In this document: in pieces, positions 17,200-25,826 of the stretch
How the letters are laid out: every line of letters starts with the position of its first letter
Position numbering within the stretch: the first letter of the stretch is position 1
Assembly (NCBI GenBank): GCA_965233665.1
Contig: CBDDTG010000069.1
Location: 186,001 to 250,000, forward strand
Length of the DNA: 64,000 nt
Source of the DNA: Bacterioplanes sp965233665
Lineage (GTDB): Bacteria; Pseudomonadota; Gammaproteobacteria; Pseudomonadales; Oceanobacteraceae
Reading direction: 5' to 3'
Notes under the pieces: model-generated
Seen by the model: only the letters and a program-made list of their open reading frames with translations
Database searches by the model: none
Told to the model about the DNA's origin: nothing
Translations under genes and position numbers: made by a program

Positions 17200-19055
17200 G
17201 CTTCAACTCCTTGCAACAAAGACTGCCACTGAGAATCCGGGATGCTAGGGCAAGCTTGCTCGTTTTTAATAACCTGCAGAGTAAAGGCGCTGCGTGGTAG
17301 CTCGTTTAAAATAAAGAAGCGTGCGCTGTCGATTTTACTTTGATAAAAATCTGTATCGTGGCGTGGTGATGGCTGCGTGAGAGCAGCACTGGCGGCGGTG
17401 GCACCATCCAATAACAGCCAGCCTAAGGTGACATCACCCATCAGATGCAAAATACGGGTGCTGTAGGTGGGAATACGCTCCAGCTGCTTGGCTTTTACCC
17501 AGCTACCTACTTGCTGCAAGGCCTCATCCAGATGCTGGTAGGAGGTCTTGAGCTGGTCAAAGAGATCGGTTAATTGTGGATAGTCACTGGCCCGTGCCAG
17601 CATGGCATCAACGTGCTGCTGATAAATTCGATAAAGCTTGCTCTGGTTGCCCATACCGAGCTTGTCGCGAATGAGATCCTGACTTTGAATGTAATTGGTG
17701 CCTTCCCAAATCGACAATACTTTAATGTCGCGGGCGTATTGCTCTATGCCTGTGTGCTTTAGGTAGCCCTGGCCACCACAGGTTTGAATGGCCAGCTCAC
17801 AAATACGCCAGGCTTGATCAGAAATATAGGCTTTCACAACCGGCGTAAGCAGATTAACCAAACCTTGTTCTTGGGTGCTTTGCAGTTCTTTTTCGGTATC
17901 GCCTTCATAGGTTTTGATCAGGCTCTCGGACAGGGTTAAGCGCGCCACCAAAGCGCGGCAGCCTTCGACTTTCGACTTCATTTCCAGCAGCATGCGCTGG
18001 ATATCGGCGTGATCAATGATGTTGACGCGTTCAGCACGAGGGTTAAAACTTTCCTGAAAGCGCTTGCCTTGCAAGCGGTGGCTGGCGTAATGCATGGCAT
18101 TGTAATAAGCCGATGATGCCATCCCCAGTGCGTACACCCCGGTGCTGATGCGTGCTTGGTTCATTAATGTCAAAAATTGCAGCAAGCCAACGTTTTCACG
18201 GTCGCCCATCAAATAGGCACGGCAAGGACCATTTTTGCCAAAAGTTAAGTGGGTATTGGCACAGCCTTTAAAGCCCATTTTTTCGGCCAGAGAAATGCAC
18301 TCAACATGGTTGAAATCGCCCAGTGAGCCATCTTCTTCTACCCAATACTTGGGCACAATAAAACAGCTCAGGCCAAAGGTACCGTCACCACTTTTATCAC
18401 CGCGGCCTAGCACAAAATAAACAGTGTTGTCGGTCAGGTCATGCATGCCGGCACTGATAAGATACTTTTCGCCCTGTAAAAGGTAAGTGCCATCTTCCTG
18501 GCGTTCGGCCCGAGTTTTTACCAAAGAAACATCAGAACCGGCTTGCGGTTCCGTCAGTGCGAGGCACGATGTCCATTGGGAGGTTGCCAACGGTTGTTGA
18601 AATAGTTGTTTTTGTAATTCTGAGCCGTAGCGCTCTAGCAAAGTGGCTGATGGTAAGCAAAAGCCGCCGTAGGTCATAAAGCTGGGGTGTGCCCCCATAA
18701 ACATTTCCAGCAACATCTGCATTAGCAGAGGTGGAAGCTGGCTGTTGCTCTCGCCTTCACCACCGGCCAGGTCGCCCCAGTCCTGCTGAAACTGACGCCA
18801 CAACTGAGGGTATTCCTGTGGCAGCTGAACCCTACCGTCGACCAGCTTGCAGCCCTGTTCATCGGAAGCCTGATACGATTCTCCCAGGTGCTCATAGGCA
18901 AACTGGCGACCACGCTTAAGTATGGTGCGCACATTTTCTGGGGTACAGTCGCGATAGCGTGAATCCGCGAACACCGTGCCAGCTTGGCTGAATTGTTCCC
19001 ACAGCAAAAACTCAAATTCGCGTAGGTCGGTTTTATAAAAATTACGCTTTTCCAT
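17196..19055 (-). CDS. Large acyl-CoA (or acyl-carrier) dehydrogenase
   Basis: A 619-residue flavoprotein of the long acyl-CoA dehydrogenase class, with an extra C-terminal helical domain. Motifs are CLALTEPQAGSDVSLVKTRA, which contacts FAD, the CGGQGYLKHTG region and the catalytic Glu in LSIWEGTNYIQSQDL. It should oxidise the alpha-beta bond of a thioester. The ATG at 19055 is chosen because GGAG lies 6 nt upstream; in-frame ATGs at 19067 and 19133 lie deeper in the preceding gene. It overlaps that gene by 14 bp. Its cluster context suggests an ACP-bound substrate, although CoA esters are equally possible. Confidence 0.88.
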   Translation of the reverse strand: MEKRNFYKTDLREFEFLLWEQFSQAGTVFADSRYRDCTPENVRTILKRGRQFAYEHLGESYQASDEQGCKLVDGRVQLPQEYPQLWRQFQQDWGDLAGGEGESNSQLPPLLMQMLLEMFMGAHPSFMTYGGFCLPSATLLERYGSELQKQLFQQPLATSQWTSCLALTEPQAGSDVSLVKTRAERQEDGTYLLQGEKYLISAGMHDLTDNTVYFVLGRGDKSGDGTFGLSCFIVPKYWVEEDGSLGDFNHVECISLAEKMGFKGCANTHLTFGKNGPCRAYLMGDRENVGLLQFLTLMNQARISTGVYALGMASSAYYNAMHYASHRLQGKRFQESFNPRAERVNIIDHADIQRMLLEMKSKVEGCRALVARLTLSESLIKTYEGDTEKELQSTQEQGLVNLLTPVVKAYISDQAWRICELAIQTCGGQGYLKHTGIEQYARDIKVLSIWEGTNYIQSQDLIRDKLGMGNQSKLYRIYQQHVDAMLARASDYPQLTDLFDQLKTSYQHLDEALQQVGSWVKAKQLERIPTYSTRILHLMGDVTLGWLLLDGATAASAALTQPSPRHDTDFYQSKIDSARFFILNELPRSAFTLQVIKNEQACPSIPDSQWQSLLQGVEA

Positions 19056-20106
19056 ACTGAGCTCCATATTGCTTTGGCAGATGCTTCCAGTGTTGTTGAG
19101 TCTGCCAATAGAAGACTTGATTGTGGTGTCCACGAAAACGTTTTTGTGGATAAGTCATGGCGCTGCGCACCATGGAATAGAAAGCACTGGCGCTATGGTC
19201 TTTAACCGCCAATGCTGCTTGAAACTGGCCCAGTGATGCCGCGAGCGTAAGCGTCTGGCGATGCACCGGTCGAGGTAGAAAGTCGACGCCCGACGCGGTC
19301 GGTTTGGCAAGTCGCAAGCAACCTACGCGACCACCGCCGCCTAAGGTTAAAATCCAAATGTCATGACGCGCTTGTTGCAATAAATACTGATGCAACTCCC
19401 GCATAGGCTTAATGCTTAAAAAGTGATGGCCACACAGTTCCAGGCTGGGCAGCCAATATTGGGCTTGCTCACCAAAACCACGAAACAGCTGTTTTCCCCA
19501 GCGAGAGTGAATATCAAAAGACACCACATCGGTAGCTGCAGCGCCGTTGAGTCGTTGGCGCACCAGTTGAATTAATCTGGGCAAGCCATCCAGGCTGGCT
19601 GGCTGTGATAGCAGATCACAGTCGACAATATGGGCTTGATCATGCTCAGTGGGCGTTTTGCTCAGCCAGCTTAAGGCGACGCCTGTCACTGCATCTAAAC
19701 CGTCTTGCTCTGGCGCGGTGCCAATGCCAAGGCAGTCGAGACAATCTTGCTGACGATCTTTATTGAGCTCCAGTTGCAGCACTAACACGTCTTGGTGCTC
19801 GCTGGCGCTAAAATCGAGAATCGCTGCGTGCCAACTGGTGCAAGCGCTGCCTAAAAATTCCAGCTGCCAACCTTGCTCAGCTTTGTTGGCCAGCCATTGT
19901 TGCAATATAGGATCGAGCAGAACATTGGCTTCGCCAGCCGAAGTCAAATACCAAGTGGCGGGCAGGGTTTGTCGCTGCGCCCACTGGGCTAATTTTTCAT
20001 CCAGTTCGGCTAGGTGCAAGCGGGTGTCCGCGTCACTGTTATGGTGCTGATTAACCGCCTGTGCGGGCACCGAATTAAACCAGGAATCACGTACACACAG
20101 CTTCAT
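19042..20106 (-). CDS. Cluster protein, possible divergent thiolase/ketosynthase fold (first of pair)
   Basis: A 354-residue protein with no confident family. Features recalling KAS III-like proteins are a Cys-containing helix start (GSACTSWHAAILDF) at about residue 107, a Gly-rich late segment (ILTLGGGGRVGCLRLAK) and the overall length. The catalytic His/Asn pair is not obvious, so if it is a ketosynthase relative it is degenerate. A similar Cys-Trp segment (YECASWGYSLRYYL) occurs in the protein encoded at 20603-21475, suggesting a heterodimer-like pair. It is translationally coupled to both neighbours through 4-bp and 14-bp overlaps. Confidence 0.55.
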   Translation of the reverse strand: MKLCVRDSWFNSVPAQAVNQHHNSDADTRLHLAELDEKLAQWAQRQTLPATWYLTSAGEANVLLDPILQQWLANKAEQGWQLEFLGSACTSWHAAILDFSASEHQDVLVLQLELNKDRQQDCLDCLGIGTAPEQDGLDAVTGVALSWLSKTPTEHDQAHIVDCDLLSQPASLDGLPRLIQLVRQRLNGAAATDVVSFDIHSRWGKQLFRGFGEQAQYWLPSLELCGHHFLSIKPMRELHQYLLQQARHDIWILTLGGGGRVGCLRLAKPTASGVDFLPRPVHRQTLTLAASLGQFQAALAVKDHSASAFYSMVRSAMTYPQKRFRGHHNQVFYWQTQQHWKHLPKQYGAQYGKA

Positions 20107-20609
20107 TTAGCTTTGCTCTCAAGCTCGAACGCATGGCTGCATAAATAGTCGATGGCGCTGTCGAGCAACGGTGCTAGCTGTGTTTCCTCGGCGGCATGCA
20201 GTCGCAACTGCAGGCGATTATCGCCGGCCTCTAGGGGGTAACGAGGCAGGTGGTCATCAATGACGAGCAAGGGGCCGAGTGCTGGCTGCCAGCGTGATTC
20301 TTCATCGCCCACGTGCTGCACCATTAATACCCGCTCATCTAAAAAACTCCGAGGCATGCGCCCACCTGCAGGCATTTGCATGCGCAACAACATGTGCAGC
20401 TCGGGCAGCACCTGCCAACAGGTTTGCAGCAAACCGTCGATTAAGCGGTAGTGTTCAGCATGGTTGAGCAAAATGGCGACATCGCCAGTAGGCAACTCTG
20501 CCATGCTGGCAAAGTCACGCTCGGTATGCAGCGGCATGGTCATGGCCTGGGCCAGACTGGGCGTATCGGCAAAGGGATTGGCGCATAATTTCAGTTGAGC
20601 CGTTAACAT
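20103..20609 (-). CDS. Small cluster protein of unknown function
   Basis: About 168 residues, acidic and soluble, with no recognised domain. Visible traits are TGDVAILLNHAEHYRLIDGL and a C-terminal half rich in Leu and acidic residues (PLLDSAIDYLCSHAFELESK). The start at 20609 is chosen because this ATG overlaps the upstream stop codon (ATGTTAA), the same coupling seen across the cluster; a start further upstream would overlap the neighbour more. It lies between the two possible ketosynthase-like genes and could be a partner of them, which is inference from position. Confidence 0.6.
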   Translation of the reverse strand: MLTAQLKLCANPFADTPSLAQAMTMPLHTERDFASMAELPTGDVAILLNHAEHYRLIDGLLQTCWQVLPELHMLLRMQMPAGGRMPRSFLDERVLMVQHVGDEESRWQPALGPLLVIDDHLPRYPLEAGDNRLQLRLHAAEETQLAPLLDSAIDYLCSHAFELESKAK

Positions 20610-21475
20610 GCTTGCTCCTCCTGCTGCCAATTCCAAACTGGGTTGAGCCAGCTTTGGCTTGCTTGGGTTAGTTCAACTTCGGCCCAGCAGTAATAGCCGT
20701 TTAACGCGATCGAGGCCGGCAAATATAAACCGGCCACAGACTCAGATGAGTTGCGTTGATGTTCGATCAGGTTGAGCCAAGGGTCTGAACCAAACACATG
20801 CCCCCAGCGTTGATGGCGATCCTCCAGCTTGGGATGCTGTAGCAATTTATCGAATATTTGCCGAATATTGTCGGGGAAAAACGGCAAAGACAGGGTTAAT
20901 TCTGGACGCTGACTAATATAGCGCCGAATTAATGTGGCGAACTCTGGTGTTGAATTCCAAGTTTGCGCGCAGCCAGTGGTCAGCTGCTGACGTGCTTGCT
21001 CGACGTCATCACAATGCAATAGTACTGTGGTGAGACCAAAGCCGCTGTGCCCCCAGTTTTCATTTTCTCGCCAGAAACTTAAGCGCAGCACGTTGGCATC
21101 TAAAATACTAAATAATAAATATCCGGATTTTTCGCCTGTGGCTGCCATTTGTTGCAAATAGTAGCGCAAGCTATAACCCCAAGACGCGCACTCATAAGTA
21201 CTGATGTAACTGCTCGGGGCATGGCGCTGTGGTGCTTGCTGAAAATCCTGCAATGTCAGCTCGGCAGATGTAAATGGCAATTCCAACATGGTGGAGCACA
21301 GAAAGTGGCGCAATGATTGTGCACTTATATCTGAGCCTGCAACTGCGGTAACCTGCTGAGTTTGCTGGGCGATTAACCGGGCGAGGGAGCGTGCTTGCCA
21401 AGCTAAGGAGGCTTGCGCTTCATCGGGTAAGGTGTCGATGGGTGTAAAAGCCGCTCCGAGCAAAGACAAACTCAT
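20603..21475 (-). CDS. Cluster protein, possible divergent thiolase/ketosynthase fold (second of pair)
   Basis: A 290-residue protein. The segment STYECASWGYSLRYYLQQM resembles the active-site helix of thiolase-fold enzymes, and WGHSGFGLTTVLLHCDD resembles the strand and loop where KAS III proteins read FGDGAxAVLL. The N-terminus (MSLSLLGAAFTPIDTLPDE) is like that of ketosynthase relatives. A complete Cys-His-Asn triad is not visible. It may therefore be a structural or editing relative rather than a condensing enzyme. It overlaps neighbours by 4 and 7 bp. Confidence 0.55.
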   Translation of the reverse strand: MSLSLLGAAFTPIDTLPDEAQASLAWQARSLARLIAQQTQQVTAVAGSDISAQSLRHFLCSTMLELPFTSAELTLQDFQQAPQRHAPSSYISTYECASWGYSLRYYLQQMAATGEKSGYLLFSILDANVLRLSFWRENENWGHSGFGLTTVLLHCDDVEQARQQLTTGCAQTWNSTPEFATLIRRYISQRPELTLSLPFFPDNIRQIFDKLLQHPKLEDRHQRWGHVFGSDPWLNLIEHQRNSSESVAGLYLPASIALNGYYCWAEVELTQASQSWLNPVWNWQQEEQAC

Positions 21476-22512
21476 AAGCGCTGCCCTTTGAGCTTGCTGT
21501 AGATTTCAAAGAAACAGCGGTAAGAGCTGCCTTCCATTTTGGTAAAGCTTAATAGGTCACGCTCGGTGGCGGTATCGTTGACGCAGCCACGACTGACCAG
21601 ATCCAGTAACAGCTCATTGCTGGCAAACTTAGTCGCCAGCACTTTATTAACGCTGTGAATCGAAAATACCTTGTCTTCCAGCTGGCGCTGGCAAACACCG
21701 ATTAAATATTCAATATGATGCTGGTCTTGGCTCTCCAGGCTGACTTTTCCCTGGCGCTGTAAGTACAACAGATGATGCATTAACGCTTTAACAAAGCGCG
21801 GACGCACTAGTGTTAAAAAGCGATTAACGCTGCCCAGTCCTCCGCCACTTAATAGCATGCTGGAATCAATTGCAACATCGCCGCTGCAGTTGCCCAGTTG
21901 CATGCTTCCATCTAGGTAGGGCGTGCCGACAGCGCGCTGATTAAGTTGCTGACACAGCTCTGGTGGCAGCATCACCGTCATGGGGAAGGGCTTGCTGGCT
22001 TGAGCCGTTACTACCATGGCAAACCCTAAACTATGTGCCTCGATGCCATGGATTTTATCGACTTTAAGGCGCAGTTCATCGTCTTTCTGATACAGCTGTG
22101 TACGCCAGTTGGCAAGGGACGGGCCGCCCTTGTCTGTCATCAAAAAATGACCAAATAGACCTTGCTCTACCCAGTTTTCAACTTGTTTTAGCTGCTCTGG
22201 TGTTGCACTTAAGCTCATCATGATGGAGCCAAACAACCCAATCATATTGTGAAAGTGTGGCGCTAGCCCTTCGCTTTTGATGGCCTCAATGATTTCATCC
22301 AGCACCCAGGTTTGCTCAAACTGCTCAAGTGGCTGCTGCACGTTAGATGGCCGCGGTGGTGCGAGCGGTGTTAATGGATCTTCAATTAACATTTGCGCTT
22401 CGCTTAAGCGCAGACATGCCAGCTGCAGCACGTTGGCAAAGCTATTGGGTAAAGGCGCAACGGTATTTAACGGCTGAGTGATAAAGTCACCCATGATGTT
22501 GGTAATGCTCAT
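21472..22512 (-). CDS. Acyl-CoA dehydrogenase-like protein, shortened
   Basis: A 346-residue protein with a partial acyl-CoA dehydrogenase fold. FGHFLMTDKGGPSLANWRT matches the FAD-contact loop (usual form xLTExxxGSD...T), and KVDKIHGIEAHSLGFAMVVTAQ is the following strand. The usual catalytic Glu motif near the C-terminus is not evident. At 346 residues it is shorter than the ~380-residue norm. It may be a non-catalytic partner of the large dehydrogenase or act on a special carrier-bound substrate. It begins 3 bp after the decarboxylase stop and overlaps the next gene by 4 bp. Confidence 0.65.
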   Translation of the reverse strand: MSITNIMGDFITQPLNTVAPLPNSFANVLQLACLRLSEAQMLIEDPLTPLAPPRPSNVQQPLEQFEQTWVLDEIIEAIKSEGLAPHFHNMIGLFGSIMMSLSATPEQLKQVENWVEQGLFGHFLMTDKGGPSLANWRTQLYQKDDELRLKVDKIHGIEAHSLGFAMVVTAQASKPFPMTVMLPPELCQQLNQRAVGTPYLDGSMQLGNCSGDVAIDSSMLLSGGGLGSVNRFLTLVRPRFVKALMHHLLYLQRQGKVSLESQDQHHIEYLIGVCQRQLEDKVFSIHSVNKVLATKFASNELLLDLVSRGCVNDTATERDLLSFTKMEGSSYRCFFEIYSKLKGQRL

Positions 22513-22515
22513 AGG

Positions 22516-23649
22516 TCACTCCATGATGTATGTTTGCGCCTGTGGCAGGCTTAAAAAGGGCGCCACGGTGTAGCTGGCGTTGTAGGCACCACAGTGGTCG
22601 AACACCAAGTAGTCGCCACTGGCGACGGTTGTGGCGGTTAATTTTCCGATAATGTCGTCTTTATTACATGAGGTGCCGGCCAGCAAATAGTCACACGCGT
22701 CCCCGCTGGCTTCCTGGCGAGTTACATGCTGAGGTTGGGTGTGGCGGCGAAAGGTGTTTTCTGTTTGTGCCAGCAAAAAATTCTGCGCCATACCACCATC
22801 GCAAATGGCATAGTGCTGCTGCTGAACTTGTTTGACATAGCGTACTTGTGTGACGAAATAGCCTGCGCTGGCCATAATGCCGCGACCGCTTTCGTGGGCC
22901 AATGTGACGTGCTCAGGAAATTCAGCCAATAACTGACGGTAGCGAGCAAAATCGAAGCCACTGTCTTGCCAGTGACCATCAAACCCACCTCCCAGATTAA
23001 AGAATTCAATCGGTCCTGACAGCCTTTGCTGCAGGCGTTCGATGCACTGCAAAGCCGCTTGAGCCGTTGCCATGGCATGGCGCTCAAACTGATACGAGCC
23101 GGTAAATAAATGGGCGCCTTTGATGTCTAGTCCAAGTTGCTGACAGCGCTGAATCGCGGATTCGACGGCGGGCCAGTCCATACCAAAGTGGTTATCGCGA
23201 AAGGCTAATTGGCTATCAAACTCCTGCAAGACGCAGTGGTTCAATCGCAGAATCAGCGGTTGAATCGGTCTTTTACCGATAAACTCAGCCAGCATTTCAA
23301 TTTGGGCTGGGTGGTCAATAATAATGTGGGCTTTGCTGGCAATGGCCGCACGGTAAAAGTTTTTATCAGCAGATGGATTGTTGATGTAGCGTGGAGCATC
23401 ACCGGTGGCCAATAAGTTGAGCTCGCCCTGCGATGCCAACTCAATGCCATCAGTAAACAAATGGCCACATCGTACGATCAAATCAAGGTTGCTATTGGCT
23501 TTGAATGAGTAGATCAACTGGGTACCCAAGGCCGCTTTTAATGCCTCATAGTTGCGTTGCACATCGGTTACGGAATAGACGTAACAAGGCGTCGACAAGG
23601 TACAGGAATCTCCCTGAAGCTGAGACTTCAGTTGTTCAAATGATGTCAT
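22516..23649 (-). CDS. PLP-dependent decarboxylase, fold III (ornithine/diaminopimelate type)
   Basis: A 377-residue alanine-racemase-fold decarboxylase. The PLP lysine is in IYSFKANSN, the phosphate-binding loop is FNLGGGFDG and the C-terminal catalytic segment is LLAGTSCNKDDIIG with YNASYT. It should decarboxylate an amino acid or amino-acid-derived substrate. The segment GAHLFTGSYQF is like the decarboxylases of exosortase-A gene sets, which also sit beside an AMP-forming ligase and a carrier protein. AAGG lies about 9 nt upstream of the ATG. The gap to the ligase gene is 71 bp, the largest inside the cluster. Confidence 0.88.
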   Translation of the reverse strand: MTSFEQLKSQLQGDSCTLSTPCYVYSVTDVQRNYEALKAALGTQLIYSFKANSNLDLIVRCGHLFTDGIELASQGELNLLATGDAPRYINNPSADKNFYRAAIASKAHIIIDHPAQIEMLAEFIGKRPIQPLILRLNHCVLQEFDSQLAFRDNHFGMDWPAVESAIQRCQQLGLDIKGAHLFTGSYQFERHAMATAQAALQCIERLQQRLSGPIEFFNLGGGFDGHWQDSGFDFARYRQLLAEFPEHVTLAHESGRGIMASAGYFVTQVRYVKQVQQQHYAICDGGMAQNFLLAQTENTFRRHTQPQHVTRQEASGDACDYLLAGTSCNKDDIIGKLTATTVASGDYLVFDHCGAYNASYTVAPFLSLPQAQTYIME

Positions 23650-23720
23650 TTTTTAACCTTTTCTGATCTTATTTGTTGTTATGACAAGCAACAGTTTTTA
23701 CCGCTGTTAGCATCAATTTT

Positions 23721-25187
23721 TTAGCCAGTGAACAGCTCCTGCTCTAACTTCTTTTTATCAATCTTACTGTTATCGGTTAGCGCCAGTTTGTCGGCAAAGC
23801 GAATATCACGCGGGGTATAGTCTTTATCAATATGTTGGCTGATCCACTCTTTCACTGAAGCCTCTGTACTGGCATCGGTGCAGTTAAGCTGAATCACGGC
23901 CACGGCAATTTCATCGCCATTGGCATCGCTTGCGGCAATAACGGCACACAGCTCAACCAAAGGACAGCTTTCAATCAAACTTTCCAAGTCTTTCGGATAA
24001 ATGCAGAAGCCCGCCTGCTTGATCAGGTCTTTATTGCGACCCTTAAAATAGAAAAAGCCATCTTCATCGGTAGTGAACAAGTCGCCCGTCGCCAGCCAGT
24101 TGTCATCGCGGTAATTGCCGGCAACCAGGCGTGCACCACCACTCGCGTTTGAATCACAATAAGACTGCATGACCGCCGTGCCACGAACGTGCAACTCGCC
24201 CACTTCACCGGCGTTGGCTTCGACTAATTGCCCTTGTTGTTCAATCAGTACCTTGGCGTCTAAGCCAGGAATTGGCTTGCCAACTGAGCCAGGCTTTGAG
24301 AGCCAAAACTCCGGCTCTAGATACAGTGCGCGCTTGCATTCTGTTAGGCCGTACATGGCGTAAACATCCAGCTCTGGATGGTAACTTTTCCATGCATTGA
24401 TCACGCTTTCTGGCAGGTGGCCGCCGGTATTGGTAATGCCACGCAAAGAGGATAAATCTGGTTTGAGGACCGCCAATAAACGCGATATTGCCGATGCCAT
24501 CGCTGGCACCAATGGGAGTAGCGTAATGCTCTCTGCAGCTAAGGTTTTTACCACAGCTAAGGGATTAAAAACCTGGCTGTACAACAGGGTGTGACAATCG
24601 TTGTAGAGGGCGAACAGTGCCTGGTAAAGACCGTAGTCGAACGACAAAGGCGACAAACATAAAATACGATCTTCTGCCGTTATGCGTAAATACTGGCTAA
24701 TCGATTTCAGTGACACCAACACATTTTGATGGCTTAACATAATGCCTTTGGGGGTGCCGGTGCTGCCTGAGGTGTAGATCAACAGCGCTAGGTCTACACC
24801 GGTTACGCGTGGAGCCGTATTGAGTACAATTTTATTAGTAGGCGGCTGCCAGCTATCCAGTAGCTGCACATAATTATTGGCCAGCCAGTACTTAGCATTG
24901 CAGTCGTTTGCTATGGCATAAATCGCTTTGTGATCTATGCCGGCTTTAACCGGTACCACCACCGCTCCGAGCTTCCACAGCGCTAGCATCCAAGCAATGG
25001 AGTGAACCGTGTTTTCTACCTCAATGATGACTTTGTCACCATGAGCCACTGGCGTTTGCTGTCCAGTTAATGCATCCAAACACGCCACGGTTAGTTCAGG
25101 CGTCAGAAAGGCCCCGTGTGTATCACTTATACGTGAACAGTGGTGGCTCGAATTAACCTTTGAGTAAAGCTCGGCGAGGGAAAACAT
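23721..25187 (-). CDS. AMP-forming acyl/aminoacyl ligase (ANL superfamily)
   Basis: A 488-residue adenylation enzyme. The P-loop is LIYTSGSTGTPKGIMLSH, followed by SFDYGLYQALFALY, the A5 motif YGLTECKR, ATGD and KGRNKDLIK. The C-terminal catalytic Lys is in LTDNSKIDKKK. It should activate an amino or carboxylic acid and load it onto the carrier protein encoded 11 kb downstream in the same gene run. The sequence around SFDYGL resembles exosortase-A-associated ligases and also the stand-alone prolyl/aryl adenylation enzymes. Specificity cannot be read by eye. It is the first gene of the minus-strand cluster, so the promoter should lie between 25188 and 25562. Confidence 0.9.
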   Translation of the reverse strand: MFSLAELYSKVNSSHHCSRISDTHGAFLTPELTVACLDALTGQQTPVAHGDKVIIEVENTVHSIAWMLALWKLGAVVVPVKAGIDHKAIYAIANDCNAKYWLANNYVQLLDSWQPPTNKIVLNTAPRVTGVDLALLIYTSGSTGTPKGIMLSHQNVLVSLKSISQYLRITAEDRILCLSPLSFDYGLYQALFALYNDCHTLLYSQVFNPLAVVKTLAAESITLLPLVPAMASAISRLLAVLKPDLSSLRGITNTGGHLPESVINAWKSYHPELDVYAMYGLTECKRALYLEPEFWLSKPGSVGKPIPGLDAKVLIEQQGQLVEANAGEVGELHVRGTAVMQSYCDSNASGGARLVAGNYRDDNWLATGDLFTTDEDGFFYFKGRNKDLIKQAGFCIYPKDLESLIESCPLVELCAVIAASDANGDEIAVAVIQLNCTDASTEASVKEWISQHIDKDYTPRDIRFADKLALTDNSKIDKKKLEQELFTG

Positions 25188-25562
25188 GACGTCTCTACTT
25201 ATGCATTGTTATTAGACAGCGAAAATTAACCGATCATTTTTAAAATAGAAATAGTTTGTTTCTGCTTTGTTACATTCTTTTGTGAAGTTTTTTGCTTGGC
25301 TAAGTAGAAAGACTTAGTGATCGGTCAGTTTTTAAAACCATCGTTCTGATAAATAAGCGTTAATTGTCTTATCTATTATTTATTGTGGCGTTAAATGACA
25401 TGGCTGATGATGCCTGGTCTTAATGCGGCAGCTAATAATATTGCTGTCGTATTATTTCCCGTTGGCTTGATATGTTGCAATAATGGCGGCGCTTGCTGGC
25501 GAATTAATTAATATTAAAATTATTTTTTGTATAACTGCTGTTTTATTCTTGTTTAGTTTCTT
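25188..25562 (-). promoter_or_regulatory. Probable promoter region of the biosynthetic cluster, with an inverted repeat
   Basis: A 375-bp AT-rich stretch upstream of the ligase gene with no credible ORF. It contains the inverted repeat ACCGATCA (25229-25236) and TGATCGGT (25318-25325), each next to a T/A-rich TTTTTAAAA. This could be a two-site operator for a dimeric regulator. The AraC-family gene beyond element copy C is a candidate regulator by position. No consensus -35/-10 pair is assigned. Confidence 0.4.
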
Positions 25563-25826
25563 GGGCGCCTCTGAATAATTCTGCATGGGGCTGCGCGAGT
25601 GCAGTAGGGTTTTAGAACGAGGCGGCGATGGCAGGAAATGGCCAGCCCTTTTCCTGCCATCGCCAACGACGTTATCGAAGCCTGCCGCCCGTGCCCTACG
25701 GGAATGCCAGAGAGCTCCACTTCTGTGTCGCCGATTGCTGCTGTAGCTAGCTGGAGTAAAAATCGGCTTTGTGACTTAGAGCCCTCTGGCGATCCAGAGC
25801 GGGCACCGAATTATTCAGAGGTGCCC
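25563..25826. mobile_element. MITE-like element, copy C
   Basis: A 264-bp copy with ends GGGCGCCTCTGAATAATTC and GAATTATTCAGAGGTGCCC. Its right end overlaps the last codons of the AraC-family gene, whose stop TGA lies in the inverted repeat. Inside, 25624-25638 and 25650-25664 form a perfect 15-bp inverted repeat that the other copies lack. In those, the second arm reads as an unrelated sequence. Confidence 0.88.

Noticed and set aside
12920..25187. Prodigiosin/pyoluteorin-type pyrrole pathway
   Set aside because: Ligase, carrier, dehydrogenase and halogenase are all present in type. But the dehydrogenase is the large class, a decarboxylase and other unknowns dominate, and no pyrrole-condensing enzyme is seen. 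The resemblance is too loose to claim.
12920..25187. Aryl polyene cluster
   Set aside because: LolA-like and halogenase-like proteins occur in such clusters, but the required set of ketosynthases, ketoreductase and dehydratases is missing.
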